Shown here: in pieces, positions 53,247 to 62,773 of the stretch
Layout of the letters: every line of letters starts with the position of its first letter
How positions within the stretch are numbered: position 1 is the first letter of the stretch
Assembly: GCF_020686945.1 (NCBI RefSeq)
Contig: NZ_JAJEPR010000006.1
Span: forward strand, 62,001-126,000
Direction: 5' to 3'
Source: Limivivens faecihominis
GTDB lineage: Bacteria > Bacillota > Clostridia > Lachnospirales > Lachnospiraceae
DNA: 64,000 nucleotides
Translations under genes and position numbers: made by a program
The notes under the pieces: generated by a model
The model's database searches: none
The model's input: only the letters and a program-made list of their open reading frames with translations
Told to the model about the DNA's origin: nothing

Positions 53247-54041
53247 ATGCGGTTAGGTTTTATTGGCTGTGGAAATATGGGAGGCGCCATGGTCAGCGGG
53301 ATTCTGAAAAAGCAGCTTCTCGCCAGTGAAGATATGATCGCTTCCGCTCTCCATGAAGAATCCAGAAAGGCTCTGCGGGAAAAATTCGGAATTACAGTCA
53401 CCTCAGACAACTCTGAGGTCGCTGCCTTCTCCGATATTCTTATTCTGGCGGTGAAGCCCCAGTTCTACGCGGAAGTCATCCATGAAATCCGGGAAATTGT
53501 CCAGCCGGATACCCTGGTGGTATCCATTGCTCCGGGCAAGACCCATCAGTGGCTTGAGGAACAGTTCGGCCGCCCGGTGAAAACCGTCCGGTGCATGCCA
53601 AACACCCCGGCCATGATCGGTGCAGGAATCACCGGCGTTGCTCCGGGAGAACAGGTCACGGAAAAAGAGACCGCGCAGCTTCTCCGTCTTCTCTCCGCTC
53701 TGGGAGAAACAGAAATCGTTCCGGAACGCCTCATGGACGTGGTGGGTTCCGTCAGCGGCTGCTCTCCCGCCTATGTCTTCATGTTCATTGAAGCCATGGC
53801 AGATGCGGCGGTGGCCGACGGCATGCCGAGAGCCCAGGCTTATCATTTTGCAGCCCAGGCTGTCCTTGGCAGCGCGGAAATGGTGCTCAAAACCGGCAGA
53901 CATCCCGGTGAACTCAAAGATATGGTATGCTCCCCGGGCGGTACCACCATCGAGGGCTTATCCGTTCTGGAGGAAAAAGGCATGCGAAGCGCCGTCATCG
54001 ACGCGCTCCGGGCCTGCACCAGAAAAAGCAAAGGAATCTAA
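53247..54041 (+). CDS. proC: Pyrroline-5-carboxylate reductase
   Basis: 264 aa from ATG 53247 (MRLGFIGCGNMGGAMVSGIL), AAGGAGG upstream. Rossmann motif GxGNMG at 7-12; LAVKPQFY, RCMPNTPAMIGAGITG and DVVGSVSGCSPAYVFMFIEAMADAAVADG are typical, and the C-terminus has VCSPGGTTIEGL. Last step of proline synthesis, NAD(P)H-dependent. 19 bp before the aminopeptidase gene; both may be co-transcribed. Confidence 0.95.
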   Translation: MRLGFIGCGNMGGAMVSGILKKQLLASEDMIASALHEESRKALREKFGITVTSDNSEVAAFSDILILAVKPQFYAEVIHEIREIVQPDTLVVSIAPGKTHQWLEEQFGRPVKTVRCMPNTPAMIGAGITGVAPGEQVTEKETAQLLRLLSALGETEIVPERLMDVVGSVSGCSPAYVFMFIEAMADAAVADGMPRAQAYHFAAQAVLGSAEMVLKTGRHPGELKDMVCSPGGTTIEGLSVLEEKGMRSAVIDALRACTRKSKGI

Positions 54042-54060
54042 TAAGGAGGAACTTTTCAAA

Positions 54061-55437
54061 ATGGAAAGAAAAATCGCATGGGAAAAATATTCCCAGGAAG
54101 AGATGGACAAAGTATTTACATTTGCAGAAGATTACCGTCAGTTCTTAAGCCACGGCAAAACCGAGCGTGAGTGTGTAAAAATAGCAGTGGCTGAGGCAAA
54201 GGCTCACGGCTACGAAGACCTGAATGACGTCATCGCAGCCGGCAAGACCCTGAAGGCCGGCGACAAAGTTTACTCTGTCTGCATGGGCAAAACCCTTGCC
54301 ATGTTCCAGATCGGTGAGGAACCCCTGGAAAATGGTATGAACATCGTTGGAGCCCACATCGACTCCCCGCGTATCGACCTGAAACAGAATCCGCTCTATG
54401 AGGATAACGACATGGCTATGTTCGATACCCACTACTACGGCGGAATTAAGAAATATCAGTGGGTAGCTCTTCCGCTGGCTCTCTACGGCGTTGTTGCGAA
54501 AAAAGACGGCACAACCGTAGATATCGCTATCGGTGACGACCACGGCGATCCGGTATTCGGAATCTCCGATCTGCTTCCTCATCTGGCCCGTGAGCAGATG
54601 GCAAAAACAGCTGCCAAAATCATCGAGGGTGAGGATCTGAACCTGCTGATCGGCAGCATCCCTGTAAAGGGTGAGGAGAAAGAGGCGGTTAAGAAAAACA
54701 TCCTGGCTATCCTGAAAGAAAAATATGACATCGAAGAGGACGATTTCATCTCCGCAGAACTCGAGGTTGTTCCCGCAGGTGCTGCAAGAGACTACGGCTT
54801 CGACCGCAGCATGATCATGGGCTACGGCCACGACGACCGCGTTTGCGCTTACCCGTCCTACAAGGCAATGTTCGAGCTTGGAAGCGTAAAACGTACCGCT
54901 GTCTGCCTGCTTGTTGATAAAGAGGAAATCGGAAGCGTCGGCGCTACCGGAATGACCTCCTTCTACTTCGAGAACACCGTTGCCGAAGTCATCAATGCCT
55001 GCGGCGATTACAGCGATATCAAAGTAAGAAGAGCCCTCAATAACTCCCGTATGCTCTCCTCCGATGTCAGCGCGGGCTTCGATCCCAACTATCCCTCCGT
55101 TATGGAGAAAAACAACTCCGCATTCCTTGGCAAGGGACTGACCTTCAACAAATACACCGGTTCCGGCGGAAAGAGCGGTTCCAACGATGCCAACGCCGAG
55201 TACGTTGCCCTGGTTCGCAAAATCATGGACGACGCTGACGTGACCTGGCAGACCGCAGAGCTCGGTAAAGTCGATGTAGGAGGCGGCGGAACCATCGCTT
55301 ACCTTATGGCAAAATACGGCATGAACGTGATCGACAGCGGCGTTCCCGTACTGAGCATGCACGCTCCCTGGGAGATCATCAGCAAAGCCGACCTCTACGA
55401 GGCCCTGAAAGGCTATATTGCTTTCCTGAACGCTTAA
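54061..55437 (+). CDS. M18-family aminopeptidase
   Basis: 458 aa from ATG 54061 (MERKIAWEKYSQEEMDKVF), AAGGAGG upstream. Metal ligands fit NIVGAHIDSPRIDLK (His near 97), LLVDKEEIGSVGATG (Glu near 287, also catalytic Glu) and VLSMHAPWEIISKADLYEA (His near 434). Releases N-terminal residues from peptides in the cytoplasm. The longer frame upstream overlaps proC and is ignored. Confidence 0.93.
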   Translation: MERKIAWEKYSQEEMDKVFTFAEDYRQFLSHGKTERECVKIAVAEAKAHGYEDLNDVIAAGKTLKAGDKVYSVCMGKTLAMFQIGEEPLENGMNIVGAHIDSPRIDLKQNPLYEDNDMAMFDTHYYGGIKKYQWVALPLALYGVVAKKDGTTVDIAIGDDHGDPVFGISDLLPHLAREQMAKTAAKIIEGEDLNLLIGSIPVKGEEKEAVKKNILAILKEKYDIEEDDFISAELEVVPAGAARDYGFDRSMIMGYGHDDRVCAYPSYKAMFELGSVKRTAVCLLVDKEEIGSVGATGMTSFYFENTVAEVINACGDYSDIKVRRALNNSRMLSSDVSAGFDPNYPSVMEKNNSAFLGKGLTFNKYTGSGGKSGSNDANAEYVALVRKIMDDADVTWQTAELGKVDVGGGGTIAYLMAKYGMNVIDSGVPVLSMHAPWEIISKADLYEALKGYIAFLNA

Positions 55438-55445
55438 TGCCATAA

Positions 55446-55493
55446 CAAAAAGACCTTCGTTCCTTACGTTCTGTAAGGCGAAGGTCTTTTTTT
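55446..55493. terminator. Terminator between convergent genes
   Basis: AGACCTTCG and CGAAGGTCT arms with an inner CCTTAC/GTAAGG stem and TTTTTTT on the plus strand; also A-rich on the other side, so usable both ways. Confidence 0.85.
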
Positions 55494-55496
55494 GAA

Positions 55497-55880
55497 TTAC
55501 TTTTTTAATTCCTGTAGAACTTCTTCTACACAAGCCACGGTGTCTTCTGCCTGGCAGACATTTTTCACCAGCTCATTGATGGTTTCAGCCAGTGCAGCTT
55601 TGTCGATTCCGACGGAGGCTGCCAGCTTTGCAGCATATGCGGCTCTTGAGACACAGTAACAGAAGCTTCTGGCGTACTGTTTATTATACTGAACGGTACC
55701 GCAGACTTCCACCATTCCTTTTTTCTTGATGGAACGCAGCATGTTCAGAATATATTCCTGATTCCAACCGTGATCTTTGCTCAGTTCGGTCAGCTCTACG
55801 CTGGTGAGCGGACGGTTTTCGACCCAGAAAATATTCATCAGATCTTCTTCGCTCGGTGTCAAAACAAATGGTTTCTTCAT
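55497..55880 (-). CDS. BlaI/MecI-type winged-helix regulator
   Basis: 127 aa from ATG 55880 (MKKPFVLTPSEEDLMNIFW), with GGAGG 8 nt upstream. The winged helix spans about 7-75: SEEDLMNIFWVENRPLTSVELTELSKDHGWNQEYILNMLRSIKKKGMVEV. C-terminal helices would dimerise. BlaI-type repressors usually pair with a BlaR-type sensor protease; none is nearby. It diverges from the MATE gene at 56097, which it may control. Confidence 0.75.
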   Translation of the reverse strand: MKKPFVLTPSEEDLMNIFWVENRPLTSVELTELSKDHGWNQEYILNMLRSIKKKGMVEVCGTVQYNKQYARSFCYCVSRAAYAAKLAASVGIDKAALAETINELVKNVCQAEDTVACVEEVLQELKK

Positions 55881-55926
55881 TTCATGTCCCTCCTGATTAG
55901 TCCACAAATCTTCCTACCCGTCCCCT

Positions 55927-55955
55927 ATTATAAACAGTCTTTTTTCTTTTGTCCA
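55927..55955 (-). promoter_or_regulatory. Promoter of the BlaI-like gene
   Basis: On the minus strand, TGGACA (55950-55955), 17 bp, TATAAT (55927-55932). Confidence 0.65.
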
Positions 55956-55984
55956 CAAAAACCTCACAACAATTCCCATATCTC

Positions 55985-56013
55985 TTGACTTTTTTGTCAC
56001 TTCCATGGATAAT
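55985..56013 (+). promoter_or_regulatory. Promoter of the MATE gene
   Basis: TTGACT (55985-55990), 17 bp, GATAAT (56008-56013). It lies 30 bp from the divergent BlaI-like promoter. Confidence 0.65.
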
Positions 56014-56096
56014 AGGAATCAAAGGATCGGTGTTCTCTTCGGACACTCCTATTTTTTTTGATTTTTTCTTTCTACAGATGAAAAGGAGGTTATTTT

Positions 56097-57455
56097 TTGG
56101 ACAAACAACATGAAAATCCCCTGGGCGTGGAACCGATCAACCATCTGATGGCCCGCTTCGCCATTCCCAGTATCATCGCCATGCTCGTGAGCGCCCTCTA
56201 CAATATGGTAGACCAGTTCTTCATCGGCCACAGCGTCGGCATGCAGGGAAACGCTGCCACCAACGTCGCTTTCCCCCTGACCATCACCTGCACCGCGGTC
56301 TCCCTGCTCTTCGGCATCGGCGGCGCGGCCAACTTCAATCTTTCCATGGGCCGGAAAAAGCCCGAGGAGGCAAAGCACTTTATCGGAAATGCCATTTTCC
56401 TCATGCTCTCTTTCGGAATCACTCTCTGCCTTCTGGTCTTCCTTTTTCTGGACCCGCTTCTGAAGCTTTTCGGAGCCACATCAGATATCCTGACTTACTC
56501 CCGGACCTACACTTCCATCACGGCCTTCGGTTTCCCCTTTGTAATCCTGGCCACCGGCGGTTCCAACCTGGTCCGGGCCGATGGAAGCCCTAATTTTTCC
56601 ATGGCCTGCACCCTCATCGGCTGCCTCATCAATCTGGTTCTGGATCCGCTCTTTATCTTTGTCTTCCATATGGGAATGGCAGGAGCGGCCTGGGCCACAA
56701 TCATCGGTCAGATCATCTCGGCTTCCATGGTAATCTGGTACCTGACCCGCTTTAAGACCGTGAAGCTTACCTTAAAAGAACTCCGTCCCAGAGCCTTCGC
56801 CTGCCGCCGGATTCTTTCCCTTGGAATGGCACCCTTCCTGAATCAGCTGGCTATCATGATCGTACAGGTGGTCATGAACAACGTCCTGGTATTCTACGGC
56901 GGCCAGTCCGTCTACGGAAGTGAGATTCCGCTGGCCTGCGCCGGTATCATCAGCAAGGTAAACATGATCTTCTTCTCCATCTCCATCGGTCTCTCCCAGG
57001 GTATGCAGCCCATCGCGAGCTTCAACTACGGGGCGGAGAATTACGGCCGTGTCCGAGAGGCCGTCATCAAGACCATGACCGCATCCACGCTGATCTGTAC
57101 CGTGGCCTTCATTCTGTTCCAGCTGTTCCCCAGACAGATCACCGGCATCTTCGGTTCCGGAAGCGAGGAATATTTCATCTTCGCCAGCCGGTATTTCCGG
57201 ATTTTCCTGTTCTTCACCTTCCTGAACGGCATCCAGCCCGTGGCCGGAAACTTCTTCACCGCCATCGGCAAACCGGTTTACGGAATCTTCATCTCCCTGA
57301 CGAGACAGATTCTCTTCCTGCTGCCGCTGATCCTGATTCTTCCGCAGTTCTTCGGCATCGACGGTGTCCTCTATTCTGCTCCCATCGCAGACTTCATGGC
57401 TGCCGTCCTGGCCTTCTTCCTTACTTTCAGGCAGTTAAACAAACTGGGAAAATGA
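56097..57455 (+). CDS. MATE-family efflux transporter
   Basis: 452 aa from TTG 56097 with AAAAGGAGG 7 nt upstream. Twelve membrane segments; MATE signatures include PLGVEPINHLMARFAIPSIIAMLVSALYNMVDQFFIGHSVG at the N-terminus and SFNYGAENYGRVREA in the second half. It exports cationic compounds driven by Na+ or H+. Possible control by the divergent BlaI-like protein. Substrate unknown. Confidence 0.93.
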   Translation: MDKQHENPLGVEPINHLMARFAIPSIIAMLVSALYNMVDQFFIGHSVGMQGNAATNVAFPLTITCTAVSLLFGIGGAANFNLSMGRKKPEEAKHFIGNAIFLMLSFGITLCLLVFLFLDPLLKLFGATSDILTYSRTYTSITAFGFPFVILATGGSNLVRADGSPNFSMACTLIGCLINLVLDPLFIFVFHMGMAGAAWATIIGQIISASMVIWYLTRFKTVKLTLKELRPRAFACRRILSLGMAPFLNQLAIMIVQVVMNNVLVFYGGQSVYGSEIPLACAGIISKVNMIFFSISIGLSQGMQPIASFNYGAENYGRVREAVIKTMTASTLICTVAFILFQLFPRQITGIFGSGSEEYFIFASRYFRIFLFFTFLNGIQPVAGNFFTAIGKPVYGIFISLTRQILFLLPLILILPQFFGIDGVLYSAPIADFMAAVLAFFLTFRQLNKLGK

Positions 57456-57464
57456 TCGCCCTTA

Positions 57465-57514
57465 AAAAATCCCACATGCAGAGTTTTTTCGTTCCCTGCA
57501 TGCGGGATTTCTTT
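57465..57514 (+). terminator. Terminator after the MATE gene
   Basis: AAATCCCACATGCAG and CTGCATGCGGGATTT arms, then CTTTG. The T-run is short. Confidence 0.7.
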
Positions 57515-57542
57515 GTATACACGCTTTATACCGTGTATACAA
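57513..57542. repeat. Perfect 11-bp inverted repeat between convergent genes
   Basis: TTGTATACACG and CGTGTATACAA with 8 bp between. It lies just past the MATE terminator and just after the PII-like stop. It may be the PII gene's terminator or a protein-binding site. Confidence 0.5.
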
Positions 57543-57549
57543 GACCGTT

Positions 57550-58242
57550 TTAAGCTTCTTCCAGCATCTCATTCATGAGGTACATTCCTGCGATATCCGT
57601 CACCGGCAGGGAAAATACCACCGCCCGAGCCTTTGTCTGAAGGCCGGCATGATCCATGATAGAGCGCATAATCTCATTCTTTTTCTCCTGACGGGCCACG
57701 ATGAGAACCATCTCTTTTTCCGCCACCAGGCTGACTCCCAGGAATTTCTCCGCTTTGTCCGTGCCGGTCCCCTTGGCGTGAATAATGGTGCCACCGGCCG
57801 CATGAACCTTTCTCGCCGCATCCATGACCAGCTCCGTGTATCCCTGATTGGTGATCGCCACCAAAAGCTCATATTTCGTTTCCTTCAAGGCACTTTCCTC
57901 CCCTTTGACAAATTCCTGTCCCTCAGTAAAAAACTCCAGTGTCTTTCTGCCTCCCACGCTGCTGAAGGGAATCAGAAACACGATGCCGGAACCCGGAAGA
58001 TCGATGCGGAACTGCCGCTTCAGAGCGGGCAGGAACCGCTCATAATTTTTCCCTGTAACCGTATGAAACAGAAGGCTTCGCTCTCTTCCGCCCAGGCCGA
58101 AGAAATCCCGGATCTCGCTGGAGGCTGTTCCGTGGCCGAGGGTCGTAAGGGAAACCTCAAGCCCCTGTTCCCGGTAAAAATTCAGAAATTTCTTTTCCAG
58201 CTTTCTGTCTGTGATCGTCACCATCAGATATAAAGTATCCAT
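57550..58242 (-). CDS. Two-domain PII-like protein
   Basis: 230 aa. The second half (about 115-225: YELLVAITNQGYTELVMDAARKVHAAGGTIIHAKGTG, KFLGVSLVAEKEMVLIVARQEKKNEIMRSI) has the PII ferredoxin-like pattern with a T-loop region; the first half is a diverged PII-like domain (MVTITDRKLEKKFLNFYREQGLEVSLTTLGHGTA). PII-like proteins bind nucleotides and gate partner transporters. It lies 15 bp after the DUF1538 membrane gene, a pairing that fits control of that transporter. Confidence 0.75.
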   Translation of the reverse strand: MDTLYLMVTITDRKLEKKFLNFYREQGLEVSLTTLGHGTASSEIRDFFGLGGRERSLLFHTVTGKNYERFLPALKRQFRIDLPGSGIVFLIPFSSVGGRKTLEFFTEGQEFVKGEESALKETKYELLVAITNQGYTELVMDAARKVHAAGGTIIHAKGTGTDKAEKFLGVSLVAEKEMVLIVARQEKKNEIMRSIMDHAGLQTKARAVVFSLPVTDIAGMYLMNEMLEEA

Positions 58243-58257
58243 TCCTCACCTCCGTCG

Positions 58258-59787
58258 TTACAGTTCAATGATTGCGTCGTCTTCGAGATACTCAAGGCCG
58301 TTTCCGGTCGTGCTGGATACAGGATTCTTCTGCTTCTTGAGCCTGTATACAAGACCCAGGATCTGGATTGTGATAAGCGGTGTCATGGCTACCATGGCCA
58401 CCACACCAAAGGCATCCGTCACCATATTTCCGCCCACTGCCATGCAGGCTCCCTGGGCAAAAGGAAGCAGGAAGGTCGCCGTCATCGGACCGGAGGCCAC
58501 TCCGCCGGAGTCAAAGGCGATCGCCGTAAAGATTTTCGGCACAAAGAAGGAAAGGCCGATGGCAATGCCGTAACCCGGAACCAGGAAATAAAGAATCGGA
58601 AGGCCGGTGAGGACGCGCACCATAGAGAGGGCCACAGAGGCCGCCACGCCAAGGGAAAGGCTGATTCCCATGGCTTTCGCCGGGATCGCGCCGTCGGTGA
58701 TCTCCTCCACCTGATGGTTCAGCACATAGACTGCAGGCTCCGCTTTTACAATGAAATAGCCCATGAGAGCTCCCACAGGAACGATAAGCCAGTTGGCCGA
58801 AAGGCCCGCCATGGCCTGACCGAGATACCGGCCTGCCGGCATAAAGCCCATGTTGGCTCCCGTCATGAAAAGTACCAGCCCGACGTATGTATACACCATA
58901 CCAATGCCGATCCGCTTCAGTTCTTTCCCCGGAAGCCGCTCAGAAAAGAGCTGAAAGAGACCGAAGGCAAGCACAATCGGAAGGAGGGAAATCATCATCT
59001 CCTTTAAGTATACAGGAAAGCCTCCCAGAAACTGCTTTGCCAGCTCCATGGAATCCTCGATGTTTTTCATGGCCTCCAGCTCATAGTTTCCCTCTGCCGG
59101 ATGGTAGATCATGCCGAGGACCATCACCGCAAGAATCGGACCGATGGAGCAAAGACCGACGAGACCGAAGCTGTCGTCAGCCGCATGCCGGTCGTTTCGC
59201 ACTGCTGAGATACCGATACCCAGAGCCATAATAAAAGGTACCGTCATCGGTCCCGTCGTCACGCCGCCGGAGTCAAAGGCCACCGCCCGGAAGCCCTCCG
59301 GCACCAGAAAGGCCAGAAAAAAGACCAGGGCGTAAAAGCCCACCAGCATCACCGGAAGGGCGATACCAAAGAGCATTCGCAAAATCGCGATCGCCAGGAA
59401 AACGCCGACTCCCGCCGCCACAAAGAGGATCAGCACCTCATTTGGCACCGAGGGCACCAACTCCGCCAGAACCTGAAGATCCGGCTCCGAGACTGTGATG
59501 ATCACTCCCAGGAGGAAAGCCAGCACCAGAACGACCCAGAGCTTCCGGCTTTTTGTCATAGCCGGGCCCACCCGTTCACCGATGGGCGACATGGCCATCT
59601 CCGCTCCCAGATTAAAGAACATCATTCCTACCGTCAGAAGCACCGCTCCGGCAAGGAAGCAGAGCAGGATTCCCGAGGGCACCGGCACCAGCGCAAAGCA
59701 CAGCACCAGGACAATCCCCGCAATCGGCAGCACCGCCGCCGTTGATTCTCTCAGTTTCTCCAGAAGTTTTTCTGTATACTCTCTCAA
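58258..59787 (-). CDS. DUF1538 membrane protein
   Basis: 509 aa, about 12-14 membrane segments in two repeats. Each repeat has the same signature: VAFDSGGVTTGPMTVPFIMALG (about 168-189) and IAFDSGGVASGPMTATFLLPFAQG (about 420-443). This matches DUF1538. The duplicated Ser/Gly/Thr-rich turn suggests a transport or ion path, not established. The PII-like gene downstream is the likely regulator. Confidence 0.85.
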   Translation of the reverse strand: MREYTEKLLEKLRESTAAVLPIAGIVLVLCFALVPVPSGILLCFLAGAVLLTVGMMFFNLGAEMAMSPIGERVGPAMTKSRKLWVVLVLAFLLGVIITVSEPDLQVLAELVPSVPNEVLILFVAAGVGVFLAIAILRMLFGIALPVMLVGFYALVFFLAFLVPEGFRAVAFDSGGVTTGPMTVPFIMALGIGISAVRNDRHAADDSFGLVGLCSIGPILAVMVLGMIYHPAEGNYELEAMKNIEDSMELAKQFLGGFPVYLKEMMISLLPIVLAFGLFQLFSERLPGKELKRIGIGMVYTYVGLVLFMTGANMGFMPAGRYLGQAMAGLSANWLIVPVGALMGYFIVKAEPAVYVLNHQVEEITDGAIPAKAMGISLSLGVAASVALSMVRVLTGLPILYFLVPGYGIAIGLSFFVPKIFTAIAFDSGGVASGPMTATFLLPFAQGACMAVGGNMVTDAFGVVAMVAMTPLITIQILGLVYRLKKQKNPVSSTTGNGLEYLEDDAIIEL

Positions 59788-59840
59788 ACCATCCCTCCGT
59801 TTCTTGTTGTTTTACAGAACTTATCCGTTCTGCGTGTTTT

Positions 59841-60188
59841 TCAGTCTCGCATCGTGCTCTCCAGCACCGCCATATCCAGCGGTTTGGAGATATTGGCGTT
59901 CATTCCCGCGCAAGGCTGTTGTTCACATCCTCCACAAAGGCATTGGCCGTCATGGCAATGATCGGGATTTCCCTGCCCAGCTCGTTCTCTCCGCTTCGGA
60001 TCAGCCGCGCTGCTCCAGATCCGATTGACTTCTTTTTCCAGATCCTTGAAGAAAAACGGCCGGGAAAGCTTTCCGCTGACATCGGTCTGTCTCCAGCGGT
60101 TCTCATCTTTCGATAAGAACAGGAGCTTTAAAGGTTCCATCTTCGCATCTTCTTCCTGATCTATGGTAAGATCCAGGCAGATACGCAC
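59841..60188 (-). pseudogene. Remnant of a response-regulator receiver domain
   Basis: One frame reads REIPIIAMTANAFVEDV, another NANISKPLDMAVLESTMRD. Together they are the C-terminal half of a CheY-like receiver, with the conserved Lys in SKPLD. They are joined only by a frameshift near 59918. The upstream Asp region and any kinase are missing. A relic of a hybrid histidine kinase. Confidence 0.6.
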
Positions 60189-60211
60189 GCAGCTTCTTTA
60201 AAACGTTATGC

Positions 60212-62656
60212 TTACCGGATATCGTAGACGCTCCGGATCTTTAAGCCTTCCGTATTTCCGGAAAGCACACGGATCTTCCGTGTGCCGGGCTGCATATCGA
60301 AGTAATTGTCCTCCAGCAGCAGCCGGTCTTCCTCATTTTTGATTTCCACGCTTCTCGCGTAAGCGTCAGAGGTGACGATAAGGTACTCTCCCTCTGTCTT
60401 CACAGTCAGCTGCGGATTGCGGAAATGAAAATGCTTCGGTGCACAGAAGAGAACACTGCCGTAAGACACGGTCTCTCCCTTTTCCAGAAGCTCATAGGAA
60501 ACGTATTCCTCGTGAATATCTGCCTCCGGAAACTCATTCTTCCCGATCCAGACGGAGGAAAGGGCCGGAACGGTCAGCTCCTCGCGGCCTTCTTTTTCCA
60601 CGGTTCCGTCTGCCCGGCAGAGTCTCCAGATCACCTGAACCTCTTTTTCTTCCATGGTCTCGTTGACCACACAGAAGGTTGCTGATTTTTTCAGCTCGAA
60701 GGGTTCTGCATTGACGTTCGTATTCTGGCTTAAGATACCCTCCTCCTGGCAGGAGATCATGAGGGGGGCAAAGAAACGTTTCGCATAATACTGGACGGCT
60801 TTCCAGCGGCCTTCATAGTCGATCATGGCCCAGCTTGCCACCGGCCAGCAGTCGTTGAGCTGCCAGATCACGGTTCCCATGCAGCGGCCCCGGTTTCTCC
60901 GGAAATGCTCCACGCCGTAGCGCATGGCCTCTGCCTGAAGAAGCTGGGACGCATAGAGAAGGGTGTCAAAATCGTTGGGATAGAGGAAGGTCTGGCCCAG
61001 GTAGTTCATGATCTTTCCGTTTGCAGACTGATTTCTCTGGTGTTTCTCCATGACATAGGAGAAAATGTTCCGGTCCCCGGGCTCGGTGAAGGTCTCGACG
61101 GTCTTTAAGGACGGGAAGGACTGGAAACCAAACTCGGAGAGATAGCGGAAATAGAATTTCCGGAACTCTGTGATCGGCTTGTTTCCATGCCATACATCCC
61201 AGTAATGAACATCACCGCGGTTCTCATCATTGGGTGCATCGAAACCGCCGCCTGAGGAGGGGCTGGCGGGCCAGTAGAAGGTATCGGGATCGTAGACCTC
61301 CAGCACCTTCGGAATGATGTACTCGTACATTTTGAAGTAATCGCTGAGCTGGGAGGGCTTCTTGCACCAGCCCGCGGTATCGCCTGCGATAAACATCTCC
61401 ATCTCGTTGTTTCCGCACCAGAGGCCCAGAGATGCGTGATGACGGATACGCTTCACATTGTCGATGAACTCCTGGGTGATGGTCGCTTCAAATTCTTTCG
61501 TGAGATCATAGGAACAGCAGGCAAACATGAAGTCCTGCCATACGATCAGACCAAGCTCATCGCAGATATCATAGAAGAAATCGTCGGGATAATAGCCGCC
61601 ACCCCAGACACGGATGCAGTTGAAATGGCAGTCCCGGGCATCGGTGAGAAGCTGACGGGTCCGTTCCGGCGTCACTCTCGGAAGCACGTTGTCCTCAGGG
61701 ATATAGTCGGCTCCCATGGCAAAGATCCGGACGCCGTTGACCTCATGGCAGAAGCACTCGCCCCACTGGTCTTTTTCCCGTGCCACGGTCATGGTCCGAA
61801 GACCGATCCGTTTCTCCCAGACATCCAGGATCTTTTCCCCGTCCAGAAGCTCGATCTTCACGCCGTAAAGATTCTGTTTTCCGTAGCCATTCGGCCACCA
61901 GAGCTCGGGCTTCTCCACATGAATGGAGGCCGGGCTGTTCCCGTAAACCTCGCTCTTTCCCTCCGGTGTAGTCAGGGTCACGCGGTAAGCAAAGGGCTCC
62001 GGGCTCTCCGTTACCGTCTCTGTCCCCACAAAAAGGGCTAAATCTACCTGTCCATCCACATGTTTCTGAGAAATCCGCACATTATCAAATCTGGCCTTCG
62101 TGATACCGAGAAGCTTCACCTCACGAAAGATTCCTGCATCCGGAAGGCGGGGACCCCAGTCCCAGCCGAACATGCAGTGGGCTTTCCGGAGTCTGGAGCA
62201 GCCCTTCATCGCATCGGAGCAGTCCACGGAAAGAGGATCTTTTTCGTAGGAATCATAAATATAGTTCACCGGAGACCGAAGAATCACGCGAAGCTCGTTT
62301 CCCTCGGCTTTCAGAAGCTCCTTCACATCAAACTCCCACTCCCGGTGCATGTTTTCCGTGTCGCCGAGATGGGTTCCATTGAGATAAATTTCTCCCAGCG
62401 TGTCGATGCCGTCAAAGTGAAGCACCGTACGGTCTGCCTCCCGAAGCGCTTCTTCCGCATCAAAGGTGGTGGCAAACTCAAAATCCTGCTTCATCAGGTT
62501 CAGCGCTTTTTCCTCGTTGTCCCTGTAAAACGGATCTTCCATCTTCCCCGCATCAAGATACGCCTGATAAACACTCCCCGGAACCTTCGCCGGAACCCAG
62601 TCATTTTCCTGGAGGCTATGCATCTTCCATCCTGTTTTTAAAGTTTTTGCTGTCAT
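60212..62656 (-). CDS. Beta-mannosidase, glycoside hydrolase family 2
   Basis: 814 aa, full length for GH2 mannosidases. N-terminal jelly roll (KTGWKMHSLQENDWVPAKVPGSVYQAYLDAG), GWDWGPRLPDAG, the catalytic TIM barrel with acid/base Glu in GLWCGNNEMEMF (near 418) and nucleophile Glu in RYLSEFGFQSFPS (near 512), and VIWQLNDCWPVASWAMIDYEGRWKAVQYYAKR. No signal peptide, so it acts on imported mannosides. Promoter TTGTAA-17-TATGAT lies 60-85 bp upstream. The SGNH gene follows the same strand upstream. Confidence 0.95.
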   Translation of the reverse strand: MTAKTLKTGWKMHSLQENDWVPAKVPGSVYQAYLDAGKMEDPFYRDNEEKALNLMKQDFEFATTFDAEEALREADRTVLHFDGIDTLGEIYLNGTHLGDTENMHREWEFDVKELLKAEGNELRVILRSPVNYIYDSYEKDPLSVDCSDAMKGCSRLRKAHCMFGWDWGPRLPDAGIFREVKLLGITKARFDNVRISQKHVDGQVDLALFVGTETVTESPEPFAYRVTLTTPEGKSEVYGNSPASIHVEKPELWWPNGYGKQNLYGVKIELLDGEKILDVWEKRIGLRTMTVAREKDQWGECFCHEVNGVRIFAMGADYIPEDNVLPRVTPERTRQLLTDARDCHFNCIRVWGGGYYPDDFFYDICDELGLIVWQDFMFACCSYDLTKEFEATITQEFIDNVKRIRHHASLGLWCGNNEMEMFIAGDTAGWCKKPSQLSDYFKMYEYIIPKVLEVYDPDTFYWPASPSSGGGFDAPNDENRGDVHYWDVWHGNKPITEFRKFYFRYLSEFGFQSFPSLKTVETFTEPGDRNIFSYVMEKHQRNQSANGKIMNYLGQTFLYPNDFDTLLYASQLLQAEAMRYGVEHFRRNRGRCMGTVIWQLNDCWPVASWAMIDYEGRWKAVQYYAKRFFAPLMISCQEEGILSQNTNVNAEPFELKKSATFCVVNETMEEKEVQVIWRLCRADGTVEKEGREELTVPALSSVWIGKNEFPEADIHEEYVSYELLEKGETVSYGSVLFCAPKHFHFRNPQLTVKTEGEYLIVTSDAYARSVEIKNEEDRLLLEDNYFDMQPGTRKIRVLSGNTEGLKIRSVYDIR

Positions 62657-62713
62657 ACAGGTCTTTTCCCCTCTCTTATGATTTTTCGCGTCTGCAGCGG
62701 CGCTTTTGAAAAA

Positions 62714-62742
62714 ATCATAGCACAGCCTTTTTCAATTTACAA
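62714..62742 (-). promoter_or_regulatory. Promoter of the beta-mannosidase gene
   Basis: On the minus strand, TTGTAA (62737-62742), 17 bp, TATGAT (62714-62719). Confidence 0.6.
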
Positions 62743-62773
62743 GAAAATCATCCTTCCTCCATCGGCACATATT

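Noticed and set aside
53620..54060. Plus-strand frame overlapping proC and fused to the aminopeptidase
   Set aside because: It is the out-of-frame shadow of proC upstream of the real ATG at 54061, which has its own AAGGAGG.
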